From assembly GCA_002350805.1 (NCBI GenBank), contig DEFO01000047.1, forward strand, positions 62,047 to 101,285: a DNA stretch of 39,239 nucleotides. Reading direction: 5' to 3'. Shown piece after piece: positions 6,473 through 14,726 of this stretch. Numbering within the stretch: the first letter of the stretch is position 1; each line of letters begins with the position of its first letter. The notes below the pieces were generated by a model. The model searched no databases. It was not told the origin of the DNA and worked only from the letters and a program-made list of their open reading frames with translations. Both the position numbers and the translations under genes were made by a program. The DNA is from Prevotella sp. UBA2850 (lineage in GTDB: Bacteria; Bacteroidota; Bacteroidia; Bacteroidales; Bacteroidaceae).

Positions 6473-8677
6473 ATGAAAAAAACAATGATTCTTTGTGTGG
6501 CTTTCCTCGTGAGTGTGCTGCATTTGCAGGCAGCAACTGAACTGACGTTGCAAGACGTCACGGGTGGTAAGTTCCGCACCGAGACCCTCAGCGCCGTGAC
6601 ACCTTTGGCCGATGGCGAGAGCTATGCGCAAATCAGTAGCGATGGCAGCAAAATCGTTCAATATTCTTATAAGACAGGACAGCAGACTGGTGTTCTCTTC
6701 GACCTGAACAACACGCAGGGCGAGCGCATCGGCCGCTTCGACGGTTACGTGCTGAGTCCCGATGGCAAGCGTATGCTCATTCAGACCCAAACCGAGCGAG
6801 TTTATCGTCGTTCGTTCAAGGCTGTTTACTATATCTACAACATTGCCACACGCAAACTCGAGCGGCTGTCGGACTACGGACCGCAGCAAACTCCGATTTG
6901 GTCGCCCGACGGAACGCAGATAGCTTTTGTACGCGACAACAATATTTTCTTGGTGAAGCTGCTCTACGGCAATGCCGAGAGCCAGGTGACGCAGGACGGT
7001 AAGTTCAACGAGGTCATCAACGGCATTCCCGACTGGGTGTATGAGGAGGAGTTCGGCTACAATTCGGCCATGACCTTCAATGCCGACGGTACGATGATCT
7101 GCTGGGTCCGCTTCGACGAGAGCAAGGTAAAGACCTACTCGTTGCAGATGTTCCGAGGCATGCGCCCGGCCATTGAGGCGAACGCCACCTATCCTGGTGC
7201 CTATTCGTATAAATACCCGAAGGCAGGCGAGACCAACAGCACGGTGGCTGCTTTCAGCTACGACATCAAGAGTCATCAGACACGCCGGCTGGAAGTGCCC
7301 CTCGACGCCGACGGCTACATGCCCCGCATCAAGACTACCGGCGATGCCTCTAAGATTCTGATTTACACCATGAACCGTCATCAGGATGAGTTGAACATCT
7401 ATGCTGTCAATCCCCGCTCGACGGTCAGCCAGCTGCTTATCAAGGAGAGCGTGTCGAAGTATATACAGGAGAGCGTTCTCAGCAATACCATCATCACCGA
7501 CAATCACATCCTGCTGCCCAGCGACCGCGACGGCTACATGCAGCTCTATCTCTATGGCGCCAACGGTCAGTTGCAGAAGCGCCTCACCAACGGCGCGTTC
7601 GACGTGACGGCTGTCTATGGCTTCGACGAGGCCACGCAGACCGCTTACTATCAGGCTGCAGCCAAAAATGCCATGAACCGCGAGGTGTATGCCGCCAATG
7701 CGAAAGGAAAGGTGACCTGCCTGACGCAGAAAGACGGTTGGAACAGCGCCATCTTCAGCAAGTCGTTCAAGTATTTCGTTCATACGTGGAGCGACGCGAA
7801 CACTCCGCAGGTGTTTGCCCTTTGCGACAATAGCGGCCGCACCCTGAAGACCCTCGTCGACAACAAGAATGTGCGCGAGCTGCTGGCTGCCAGTCAGTTG
7901 CCGCAGAAAGAGATGTTCACCTTCACCACTGGCGAGGGCGTGAAGCTGAACGGATGGATGGTGAAACCCTCCAACTTCGATGCCAGCAAGAAATATCCCG
8001 TCATCATGTTCCAATACAGTGGCCCCGGCAGTCAGCAGGTGGTCAACTCATGGAGCATCGGCTCGATGGGGCAGGGCGGCCTGTTCGACCAGTATCTCAC
8101 CCAGCAGGGATTCATCGTAGCCTGCGTCGACGGACGTGGCACGGGCGGCCGGGGTGCCGACTTCGAGAAGTGCATCTATCTTCACATGGGCGACCTGGAG
8201 TCGAAAGACCAGGTGGAGACCGCTCTTTATCTGGGGTCGCTGCCTTATGTCGACAAAGATAACATCGGCATTTGGGGCTGGAGCTTCGGCGGATTCAACA
8301 CGCTCATGTCGATGAGTGAGGGACGGCCTGTGTTCAAGGCTGGCGTGGCTGTGGCGCCGCCCACCGACTGGCGCTTCTACGACACCGTCTATACAGAGCG
8401 CTACATGCGCACGCCACAAGAGAATGCCGACGGTTATGACACCAACCCCACCGTACGGGCGAAGAATCTGCATGGTGCATTGCTCATCTGCCACGGACTG
8501 GCCGACGACAATGTGCATCCACAGAACACCTTCGAGTATACCGAGGCTCTCGTCCAGGCCGACAAAGACTTCAAGATGAACATCTATACCAACCGCAACC
8601 ATAGCATCTACGGCGGTAACACGCGTATGCATCTCTTGCGGCAGATTGTGAACTTCTTTGAGAAAGAACTGAAATAG
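6473..8677 (+). CDS. Dipeptidyl-peptidase IV family serine peptidase (S9)
   Basis: A 734-residue secreted S9B peptidase that removes N-terminal X-Pro or X-Ala dipeptides, probably in the periplasm or at the cell surface. The signal peptide is MKKTMILCVAFLVSVLHLQA. An N-terminal beta-propeller (about 40-480) carries the DPP4 double-glutamate motif in VYEEEF (E191-E193), which binds the substrate amino terminus. The C-terminal alpha/beta-hydrolase domain has the nucleophile S604 in GWSFGG, D679 in GLADDNVHPQ and H710 in NRNHSIYGG; the order and spacing are as in DPP4. The ATG at 6473 is chosen from the promoter at 6413-6443. The stop is TAG, followed 8 nt later by a degenerate 21-nt repeat array. 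The second DUF4861 gene starts 169 nt downstream and has no obvious promoter of its own. Confidence 0.95.
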   Translation: MKKTMILCVAFLVSVLHLQAATELTLQDVTGGKFRTETLSAVTPLADGESYAQISSDGSKIVQYSYKTGQQTGVLFDLNNTQGERIGRFDGYVLSPDGKRMLIQTQTERVYRRSFKAVYYIYNIATRKLERLSDYGPQQTPIWSPDGTQIAFVRDNNIFLVKLLYGNAESQVTQDGKFNEVINGIPDWVYEEEFGYNSAMTFNADGTMICWVRFDESKVKTYSLQMFRGMRPAIEANATYPGAYSYKYPKAGETNSTVAAFSYDIKSHQTRRLEVPLDADGYMPRIKTTGDASKILIYTMNRHQDELNIYAVNPRSTVSQLLIKESVSKYIQESVLSNTIITDNHILLPSDRDGYMQLYLYGANGQLQKRLTNGAFDVTAVYGFDEATQTAYYQAAAKNAMNREVYAANAKGKVTCLTQKDGWNSAIFSKSFKYFVHTWSDANTPQVFALCDNSGRTLKTLVDNKNVRELLAASQLPQKEMFTFTTGEGVKLNGWMVKPSNFDASKKYPVIMFQYSGPGSQQVVNSWSIGSMGQGGLFDQYLTQQGFIVACVDGRGTGGRGADFEKCIYLHMGDLESKDQVETALYLGSLPYVDKDNIGIWGWSFGGFNTLMSMSEGRPVFKAGVAVAPPTDWRFYDTVYTERYMRTPQENADGYDTNPTVRAKNLHGALLICHGLADDNVHPQNTFEYTEALVQADKDFKMNIYTNRNHSIYGGNTRMHLLRQIVNFFEKELK

Positions 8678-8685
8678 CAGAGCAT

Positions 8686-8769
8686 TTCTCCAGCGGCGCA
8701 GAGGGCGTTCCCACGCCGCTGGAGTGGCCCTCTGCATTTCTGGAGCAGCCCTCCAGCCGGCCAGAAAGC
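8686..8769 (+). repeat. 21-nt degenerate array downstream of the DPP4 gene (21-nt family, locus 2)
   Basis: Four 21-nt units: 8686-8706, 8707-8727, 8728-8748 and 8749-8769. The best preserved starts CCCTCTGC and ends GGAGCAG, like the units at 2777-2899 and 13735-13881, and in the same orientation relative to the upstream gene. Units 1 and 2 contain the arms of a perfect 11-bp inverted repeat. The rest of the gap up to 8846 shows nothing recognisable. Confidence 0.7.
8688..8724 (+). terminator. Hairpin in the 3' region of the DPP4 gene
   Basis: A perfect 11-bp stem: CTCCAGCGGCG (8688-8698) and CGCCGCTGGAG (8714-8724) around a 15-nt loop. No T tract follows, so it may be an mRNA-stabilising or attenuating structure rather than a full terminator. 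A competing 9-bp stem pairs 8698-8706 with 8727-8735. Confidence 0.5.
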
Positions 8770-8846
8770 TGCTTTGTTTTGGCGTATGCTTTCTCGATGA
8801 TGGTGAGATGAACGATAGCGAAACAAGAAACTTTGAACAATAGAAT

Positions 8847-10061
8847 ATGAGGAATTTTTTAGTAGGCGCAGTCATGTTGCTGCTGCCCGTATGCGCCCAA
8901 GCGGCCGATGTGAAAGTGAAAGTGACGAACACGGAGAATGTGCAGCGTCAGGAACTCGTTGAGGTGGACGCGAAGACTGTTCGCCAGAAAATGGGTCTTG
9001 CCCAAGGCGAGACCTTCGTGGTGAAGAATGCATTGAACCAAGAAGCTGCCTATCAGCTGACGCACGATGGTAAGATACTCATCGAGGCTGCTGTGCGGCC
9101 CTGTGGTACGGCTGAGTTTACCTTCACCAAGGGCACACCGCAGGAGCCCAAGGTATTTGTCGTAGGAAAGATGTACCCCGAGCGTGTCGACGACATTGCC
9201 TGGGAGAACGACCGTACGGCCTACCGTATCTACGGTCCTGCCCTGCAGCGGAGTGGCGAGCGGGCTTTCGGCGTGGATGTGTGGGTGAAGAATACGCCCG
9301 ACCTTGAGGTCGATAAGCGCTATGTCACAGAGCTGAGCAACCACGAGCGAATCCAGAAACTGAAGAAACAAGGCAAGAATGCCGAGGCCCTGAAGGTGGA
9401 ACAGGAGACCACCTATCACTACGACCATGGTTACGGACTGGACTGCTATAAGGTTGGTCCCACGCTGGGTGGCGGCGCTCCGGCATTGCTCGACGACAAC
9501 GGCGAACTCATTCTTCCTTATTGCTACAAGGACTACAAGATTCTCGATAACGGCCCGCTGCGCTTCACCGTGCAGGTGAGCTACAATCCAACGACTATCA
9601 ACGGACAACCCAATGTCGTGGAGCATCGCATCATCAGCCTCGACAAAGGTTCAAACTTCAATAAGTGCACCGTTTGGTACGACGGTCTGACCAAGAAGAC
9701 CCACATGGCAGCAGGCGTGGTGCTCCATGCCGAGGATTTGCAGACCGTTGAGCTGAAGCGCGACTACGTGGCCTATGCCGACCCCACCGACAATCCCGCC
9801 AAGCAGAACTTCCAGATCTACGTGGCAGCCCTCTTCCCCAACGGAGTGTGCACCACCAAGCGCATCATGAACAAAGAGGTGCAGAACGGCAATGCCGGAC
9901 ATGCCGTGGGCGTGAAGTGCCTCCAGCCCGGTGAGAAATACACCTACTATTTCGGCTCAGCCTGGAGCAAAAACGATGTGCGTACCTTCCGCGAGTGGAA
10001 TCTCCGCATCGACGAGTATCTCGACGCACTCTACCGCCCGTTGCGCGTCACCATTGAATAA
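8847..10061 (+). CDS. DUF4861 domain-containing secreted protein (paralogue 2)
   Basis: A 404-residue secreted protein with signal peptide MRNFLVGAVMLLLPVCAQA. It belongs to DUF4861. It shares the family layout with the protein at 2900-4117: an N-terminal beta domain with NVQRQELVEV, then ENDRTAYRIYGP, a DVWVKNTPDL segment, GYGLDCYKVGPTLGGGAPAL and a beta-sandwich-like C-terminus with YYFGSAW. The function is not established; such proteins are often found in polysaccharide-utilisation loci. It follows the DPP4 gene by 169 nt with no clear TAnnTTTG box, so it may be read from the DPP4 promoter. The two DUF4861 proteins differ a good deal and are not a recent duplication. Confidence 0.85.
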   Translation: MRNFLVGAVMLLLPVCAQAADVKVKVTNTENVQRQELVEVDAKTVRQKMGLAQGETFVVKNALNQEAAYQLTHDGKILIEAAVRPCGTAEFTFTKGTPQEPKVFVVGKMYPERVDDIAWENDRTAYRIYGPALQRSGERAFGVDVWVKNTPDLEVDKRYVTELSNHERIQKLKKQGKNAEALKVEQETTYHYDHGYGLDCYKVGPTLGGGAPALLDDNGELILPYCYKDYKILDNGPLRFTVQVSYNPTTINGQPNVVEHRIISLDKGSNFNKCTVWYDGLTKKTHMAAGVVLHAEDLQTVELKRDYVAYADPTDNPAKQNFQIYVAALFPNGVCTTKRIMNKEVQNGNAGHAVGVKCLQPGEKYTYYFGSAWSKNDVRTFREWNLRIDEYLDALYRPLRVTIE

Positions 10062-10098
10062 CCTGTATTTTTTAACTTATAAAATCTAATCAGTAAAA

Positions 10099-11709
10099 AT
10101 GAAAAAATTACTTTTAGGCGACGAAGCGATTGCTCAGGGAGCCATCGATGCCGGTTTGAGCGGTGTCTATGCCTATCCCGGTACTCCTTCAACCGAAATC
10201 ACGGAGTATATCCAGGAGTCGCCACTTGCCAAGGAGCGTGGAATCCATTCACGCTGGTCAACCAACGAGAAGACAGCCATGGAGGCTGCGCTCGGTATGT
10301 CGTACATGGGCAAGCGTGCCCTCGTCTGCATGAAGCACGTCGGACTGAATGTCTGTGCCGACCCGTTTGTCAACTCTGCCATGACCGGTACCAATGGCGG
10401 TATCATCGTGCTCGTGGCCGACGACCCCTCAATGCACTCGTCGCAGGACGAGCAGGATAGCCGTTTCTATGGTAAGTTTGCCATGATTCCCACCTTCGAG
10501 CCCAGCTCACAGCAGGAGGCTTACGATATGGTGGCCGAGGCTTACGAGCTGTCAGAGCGCATGAAGCTGCCCGTGCTGATGCGTGTCACCACCCGTATGG
10601 CCCACTCGCGTGCCGTGGTGGAAATCAAAGACGAGCCCCGCCAGCAGAACGAGCTGAACTACAACTCAGTGGCTGCCAACTGGGTGCTGCTGCCTGCCAA
10701 TGCCCGCCGCCGCAACGACGAGGTGACGGCCCAGCAGCCCGTGCTCGAGCAAATGGCCGTTGAGAGCAAATATAATCAGTATGTCGATGGTCCCGACCAC
10801 TCTCTGGGTATTGTGGCCAGCGGCATTGCCTACAACTATCTCATGGAGTGCTATCCCAATGGTTGCGCTTATCCCGTGCTGAAGGTCAGCCAGTATCCTT
10901 TGCCCAAGAAGCTGGTGTGCCAGCTGGCTGAGGCTTGCGATGAACTGCTCATCATCGAGGAAGGCCAGCCGTTCATCGAGGATCTGGTGCGCGGCGTCAT
11001 CCCGTTCGGTAAGAACGTCAAAGGCCGTCTTTCGGGCGAGCTGCCCCGTACCGGCGAGCTGAATCCCGACCTGGTGAAACGTGCCCTCGGTCTGCCCGTT
11101 GAGTTGAACTACGAGAAGTGCGAAGATGTGGCTCCCCGTCCTCCCATGCTTTGTCAGGGCTGTGGCCACCGCGATGTCTACACCGCCCTCAACGAGGTGC
11201 TGCGTGAGTACGATAACCCGCGTGTCTTCGGCGATATCGGCTGTTATACACTCGGTTTCCTGCCTCCTTACAAGGCCATCCACTCTTGTGTCGACATGGG
11301 TGCCAGCATCACCATGGCGAAGGGTGCTGCCGATGCAGGCCAGTGGCCGTCGGTAGCTATCATCGGCGACTCGACCTTCACACACTCTGGAATGACGGGT
11401 CTGCTCGATGCCATCAACGAGAATGCCGACATTACCGTCATCATCAGCGACAACCTCACCACGGCCATGACCGGTGGTCAGGACTCTGCCGGCACCAATA
11501 AGTTTGAGGCCATCTGCCGCGGCTTGGGTATGACCGACGAGCATCTGAAGGTGGTGGTGCCCCTGCCCAAGAATATGCCAGAGATTACGCAGATCCTGCG
11601 TGACGAAATCAACTATCATGGCACGAGTGTGATTATTCCGCGCCGCGAGTGTATGCAGACCCTGCAGCGCCATTTGAAACAAAAGAAAGCAAAGGAGAAT
11701 AAGGCATGA
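10099..11709 (+). CDS. iorA: Indolepyruvate ferredoxin oxidoreductase, alpha subunit
   Basis: The large subunit of the enzyme that oxidatively decarboxylates aryl-pyruvates (indolepyruvate, phenylpyruvate, p-hydroxyphenylpyruvate) to aryl-acetyl-CoA and passes electrons to ferredoxin. The N-terminal pyrimidine-binding part has YPGTPSTE (26-33) and NEKTAMEAALG (56-66). The C-terminal thiamine-diphosphate part has CQGCGHR (about 351-357), GDIGCYTLGFLPP (about 378) and the GDST...N metal-diphosphate motif (about 423 onward). The protein is 536 residues and ends in a lysine-rich tail. It lacks the C-terminal cysteine-rich 2x[4Fe-4S] ferredoxin domain of the archaeal IorA. Its TGA stop overlaps the iorB start (ATGA, 11706-11709), indicating translational coupling. 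Confidence 0.93.
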   Translation: MKKLLLGDEAIAQGAIDAGLSGVYAYPGTPSTEITEYIQESPLAKERGIHSRWSTNEKTAMEAALGMSYMGKRALVCMKHVGLNVCADPFVNSAMTGTNGGIIVLVADDPSMHSSQDEQDSRFYGKFAMIPTFEPSSQQEAYDMVAEAYELSERMKLPVLMRVTTRMAHSRAVVEIKDEPRQQNELNYNSVAANWVLLPANARRRNDEVTAQQPVLEQMAVESKYNQYVDGPDHSLGIVASGIAYNYLMECYPNGCAYPVLKVSQYPLPKKLVCQLAEACDELLIIEEGQPFIEDLVRGVIPFGKNVKGRLSGELPRTGELNPDLVKRALGLPVELNYEKCEDVAPRPPMLCQGCGHRDVYTALNEVLREYDNPRVFGDIGCYTLGFLPPYKAIHSCVDMGASITMAKGAADAGQWPSVAIIGDSTFTHSGMTGLLDAINENADITVIISDNLTTAMTGGQDSAGTNKFEAICRGLGMTDEHLKVVVPLPKNMPEITQILRDEINYHGTSVIIPRRECMQTLQRHLKQKKAKENKA

Positions 11710-12278
11710 AAACAGATATTATCTTGTGTGGAGTAGGAGGACAGGGCATCCTGTCGATCGCTACCATCATTGGTGAGGCTGCGCTGAAAGAGAACCTCTA
11801 CATCAAGCAGGCCGAGGTACACGGAATGTCGCAGCGCGGCGGCGATGTGCAGTCGAACCTGCGCATCTCGTCCGACCCCATCCGCAGCGACCTTATTGCC
11901 CTGGGCGGTGCAGACGTGATTATCTCGATGGAGCCCATGGAGGCCCTGCGCTATCTGCCCTATCTGAACAAGAACGGATGGATTATCACATCGAGTGCTC
12001 CTTACGTCAACATTCCCAACTATCCCGATATGGAGGTGGTGCTGAACGACTTGAAGAAGGTCGACAACGTGATTATCCTCGACATCGAGAAAGCCGCCAA
12101 GGACAATGGCGTGCCCCGTTCGGCCAACGTCATTCTGCTGGGTGCCGCTCAGAAGGCACTGGGCATTGAGTACGAGAAACTGGAGGATGCCATCCGCCGC
12201 GTGTTCGGCCGCAAAGGCGATGCCGTGGTCGATGCCAACATCAAAGCACTGGCCATTGGCCGCGAGGCGCAGAAGTAA
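11706..12278 (+). CDS. iorB: Indolepyruvate oxidoreductase, beta subunit
   Basis: A 190-residue gamma-domain protein of the 2-oxoacid oxidoreductase family, partner of IorA; the two form the catalytic unit. It shows the GVGGQGILSIATIIG start (9-23), EVHGMSQRGGDVQSNLRI and the ALGGADVIISMEPMEALRYLPYL segment typical of IorB. It overlaps iorA by 4 nt and is followed after 54 nt by the aminotransferase, with a hairpin in between. The three genes make biochemical sense together: the aminotransferase turns an aromatic amino acid into the 2-oxoacid that IorAB oxidises. Confidence 0.92.
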   Translation: MKTDIILCGVGGQGILSIATIIGEAALKENLYIKQAEVHGMSQRGGDVQSNLRISSDPIRSDLIALGGADVIISMEPMEALRYLPYLNKNGWIITSSAPYVNIPNYPDMEVVLNDLKKVDNVIILDIEKAAKDNGVPRSANVILLGAAQKALGIEYEKLEDAIRRVFGRKGDAVVDANIKALAIGREAQK

Positions 12279-12286
12279 TTCACGAA

Positions 12287-12313
12287 GACCCTCCCCTCTG
12301 AAGGCGGAGGGTC
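12287..12313 (+). terminator. Hairpin between iorB and the aminotransferase gene
   Basis: A perfect 8-bp stem (GACCCTCC 12287-12294, GGAGGGTC 12306-12313) with an 11-nt loop. There is no T tract, so it may be a partial terminator or an RNA processing site that adjusts expression within the operon. It is followed at once by a single 14-nt TCCTCAATTCTCAA (12314-12327), the same word found in the array at 21962-22059. Confidence 0.5.
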
Positions 12314-12332
12314 TCCTCAATTCTCAAAAGTT

Positions 12333-13646
12333 ATGAACACACCTATTAAGAAAGAAATAGTCGACTCGCTCATTCGCAAGTTCGACATTCAGGACTTTGC
12401 CAAAGCCACTATCCGCGAGGTGAAGCGCGTGGCGCAGTTTGCCGAGGAGGAGAGCGGCGTTGAGTTCATCAAGATGGAAATGGGCATTCCCGGACTGCCC
12501 GCTGCCAAGGCCGGTGTGGAGGCACAGATCAAAGCCCTGCAAGACGGCATTGCCAACAGCTATCCCGACATTCAAGGCCTGCCCGAGTTGAAGAAACAGG
12601 CCTCTCGTTTCGTGAAGGCATTCATCGGTGTTGATATCAATCCGGAGGGTTGTGTGCCTGTGGTGGGCAGCATGCAGGGAACGTTTGCCTCGTTCCTCAC
12701 CTGTTCGCAGACCGACCCGAAGCGCGACACCGTGCTCTTCATCGACCCCGGCTTCCCCGTGCAGAAGATGCAGTTGCAGGTGATGGGCGTGAAATACAAG
12801 ACCTTCGACGTCTATGAGTTCCGTGGCGAGAAGCTCGGTCCGAAGCTCGAGAGCTATCTGAAGGAAGGTAACATCTGTGCCATCGTCTACTCCAATCCCA
12901 ACAATCCCTCGTGGATCTGCTTCAATGAGGAAGAACTGAAGACTATCGGTACGCTGGCCAACCAGTATGATGTGGTGATCATGGAAGACCTGGCCTACTT
13001 CGCCATGGATTTCCGCAAGGATCTCAGCACACCGTTCCAGCCGCCTTATCAAGCTACTGTGGCCCGCTACACCGATAATTACATGCTTCTCATCAGCGGT
13101 TCGAAAGCCTTCAGCTATGCCGGTGAGCGCATTGGTGTGGTATGCATTAGCGACAAGCTGTTCCACCGCCACTATCCCGCACTGGCCGACCGCTACGAGG
13201 GGCTGCCATTCGGACTGGTGTTCTCCACCCGCATGCTCTATGCCCTTTCGTCGGGTACCAGCCACAGCGCCCAGTATGCCATGGCTGCCATGCTCCGTGC
13301 GGCCTGCGACGGTGAGTTTGATTTCCGCAATGAGATCAAGGTCTATGGCGAGCGTGCTCATAAGCTGAAGGAGATTTTCCAGCGCCATCACTTCTATGTG
13401 GTTTACGACCGCGACCTCGACGAGCCCATTGCCGACGGTTTCTATTTCACCATTGGCTATCCCGGCATGACCAGTGGTCAGCTGGCTCACGAACTGATGT
13501 ACTATGGGGTGAGCGCCATCTGTCTGGTCACCACCGGCAGCCATCAGGAAGGCTTGCGCGTATGTACCTCATTCATTGAGGACCATCAGTACGACCAACT
13601 GGAAGAGCGCATGGCTCTGTTCGAGCAGAACAATCCCGTGGCATAA
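12333..13646 (+). CDS. PLP-dependent aminotransferase, class I/II
   Basis: A 437-residue fold-type I aminotransferase. K258 in SGSKAFSYAGERIG is the Schiff-base lysine, SNPNNPSW (187-194) holds the conserved Asn, and EDLAYF (218-223) has the Asp that pairs with the PLP ring nitrogen. An arginine near the C-terminus (GLRVCTSF) is the usual carboxylate-binding residue. It lies 54 nt after iorB in what looks like one operon, which suggests aromatic amino acid transamination. The substrate is inferred from context only. A strong hairpin (13691-13727) closes the operon. Confidence 0.85.
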   Translation: MNTPIKKEIVDSLIRKFDIQDFAKATIREVKRVAQFAEEESGVEFIKMEMGIPGLPAAKAGVEAQIKALQDGIANSYPDIQGLPELKKQASRFVKAFIGVDINPEGCVPVVGSMQGTFASFLTCSQTDPKRDTVLFIDPGFPVQKMQLQVMGVKYKTFDVYEFRGEKLGPKLESYLKEGNICAIVYSNPNNPSWICFNEEELKTIGTLANQYDVVIMEDLAYFAMDFRKDLSTPFQPPYQATVARYTDNYMLLISGSKAFSYAGERIGVVCISDKLFHRHYPALADRYEGLPFGLVFSTRMLYALSSGTSHSAQYAMAAMLRAACDGEFDFRNEIKVYGERAHKLKEIFQRHHFYVVYDRDLDEPIADGFYFTIGYPGMTSGQLAHELMYYGVSAICLVTTGSHQEGLRVCTSFIEDHQYDQLEERMALFEQNNPVA

Positions 13647-13690
13647 GCAATCCTGTAGCACTGGCTAAGGAAGCTATGATACATAAAGAA

Positions 13691-13727
13691 GGTGGCAGGA
13701 AGAAAGCAAAGTGCTTTTCCTGTCACC
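13691..13727. terminator. Bidirectional terminator between the aminotransferase gene and kdsB
   Basis: Stem GGTGGCAGGAA pairs with TTCCTGTCACC (one G-T pair) and extends inward through AAGCA/TGCTT with a 2-nt bulge, leaving a tight AAG loop. T-rich sequence lies on both outer sides (13728-13737 on plus; 13690-13680 read on minus), so it can end the aminotransferase operon and also kdsB. Confidence 0.75.
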
Positions 13728-13734
13728 TATCTTA

Positions 13735-13881
13735 TTTCCCTGAAAACGCAGAGGGCAACTCCACAAGCGCAGAGGACAACTCCACAAACGCGGAAAGCAA
13801 CTCCACAAACGCAGAGGACAACTCCACAAACGCGGAAAGCAACTCTACAAACGCAGAGGGCTGTTCCACAAACGCAGAGGG
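13735..13881 (-). repeat. 21-nt tandem array directly after the kdsB stop codon (21-nt family, locus 3)
   Basis: Seven 21-nt units read on the minus strand from 13881 to 13735, starting at the base after the TAG stop. The units start CCCTCTGCG, CTTTCCGCG or TCCTCTGCG and mostly end GTGGAGTTG or GTGGAACAG. They keep the kdsB reading frame open as heptads (PSAFVEQ, PSAFVEL, LSAFVEL, SSAFVEL and so on) until a TAA at 13734-13732. They belong to the same family as 2777-2899 and 8686-8769. The array lies between kdsB and its terminator hairpin. Confidence 0.9.
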
Positions 13882-14619
13882 CTATCCTATCAGCATGCTC
13901 TCAGCCTTTTGCAGGTCTTCGGGCGTGTCGATGCCAACGGTCTCGATGTCGGTGAGACCTACTTTGATTTTATAGCCATTTTGCAACCAACGCAACTGCT
14001 CTAGGCTTTCTGCCAGCTCAAGCGGCGACTGTGGCAGGCGGGTGATCTCGGCAAGTACCTCAGAGCGGTAGGCATACAGGCCGATGTGCTTTAGGTAGTT
14101 GAAGTGATTGAGCCATTCGCTGCGCTCCGCGCCACGACAATAGGGGATGACCGAGCGGCTGAAGTAGAGGGCATAGCCATTGTTGTCGGTGACAATCTTT
14201 GGCGAGTTGGGGTTCTCCACGGCCTCCATGCTTTTGAAGGGCATGCCCAGCGTGGCAATCTGAGTGGCCGCATCGTCGAAACAACGGCAGACGGTCTCAA
14301 TTTGTGAGGGCTGGATGAAAGGCTCGTCGCCCTGAACATTCACTATCACGTCGAAGTGACGACCTATCTTTTGGTAAGCCTCCTCGATGCGGTCGGTGCC
14401 GCTCTTATGCTGGTCGGATGTCATGACCACGTTGCCGCCAAAAGCCTCTACGGCCTGGAAGATGCGCTCGTCGTCGGTGGCGACATAGACATCGCTGATG
14501 ACGGTGCTCACTTGCTCGTACACCCGCTGGATGACAGGCTTGCCGCCAAGCATAGCCAATGGTTTGCCCGGAAAACGCGTCGAGGCGTAGCGGGCTGGTA
14601 TAATTCCTATAAAATTCAT
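13882..14619 (-). CDS. kdsB: 3-deoxy-manno-octulosonate cytidylyltransferase
   Basis: CMP-Kdo synthetase, about 245 residues, cytoplasmic; it activates Kdo with CTP for lipopolysaccharide inner-core assembly. Landmarks are IIPARYASTRFPGKPL at the N-terminus, YVATDDERI, TSDQHKSGTDRIEEA, NVQGDEPFI (metal and nucleotide site) and LEQLRWLQNGYKI near the C-terminus. The length is normal. I start at ATG 14619 (MNFIGII) because the promoter box TACTTTTG (14647-14640) would place the transcript start within a few bases of the alternative ATG at 14631. It is divergent from the MORN protein gene. The TAG stop is followed immediately by a seven-unit 21-nt array. Confidence 0.95.
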   Translation of the reverse strand: MNFIGIIPARYASTRFPGKPLAMLGGKPVIQRVYEQVSTVISDVYVATDDERIFQAVEAFGGNVVMTSDQHKSGTDRIEEAYQKIGRHFDVIVNVQGDEPFIQPSQIETVCRCFDDAATQIATLGMPFKSMEAVENPNSPKIVTDNNGYALYFSRSVIPYCRGAERSEWLNHFNYLKHIGLYAYRSEVLAEITRLPQSPLELAESLEQLRWLQNGYKIKVGLTDIETVGIDTPEDLQKAESMLIG

Positions 14620-14639
14620 ACGTTTTATCATGTTTTGTG

Positions 14640-14647
14640 CAAAAGTA
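14640..14647 (-). promoter_or_regulatory. -7 promoter element of kdsB
   Basis: On the minus strand this reads TACTTTTG, a TAnnTTTG match. The likely start site is near 14633, giving a leader of about 14 nt to the ATG at 14619. Confidence 0.55.
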
Positions 14648-14668
14648 ATAAAAATTTTGTAAACAGAT

Positions 14669-14699
14669 TTTGGACTCTAGCTTTTTTTTCTTATTTTTG
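14669..14699 (+). promoter_or_regulatory. Promoter of the MORN protein gene
   Basis: TTTG at 14669-14672, a 19-nt gap and TATTTTTG at 14692-14699. This rules out the upstream ATG at 14670 and supports the GTG start at 14727. Confidence 0.7.
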
Positions 14700-14726
14700 T
14701 CACTCGAAACAAACAAGAAGGTAAAA

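Noticed and set aside
6395..8014. Long minus-strand open frame of 539 codons opposite the DPP4 gene
   Set aside because: It is a shadow of the real gene: no family motifs, wrong composition, and the plus-strand S9 peptidase is unambiguous.
13735..13881. Possible CRISPR array
   Set aside because: Units are directly adjacent with no unique spacers, and there is no cas gene in the window.
13676..13975. Plus-strand open frame encoding NSTNAES-type heptads through the 21-nt array
   Set aside because: It starts within the terminator region, overlaps kdsB in antisense and is open only because the unit length is a multiple of three.
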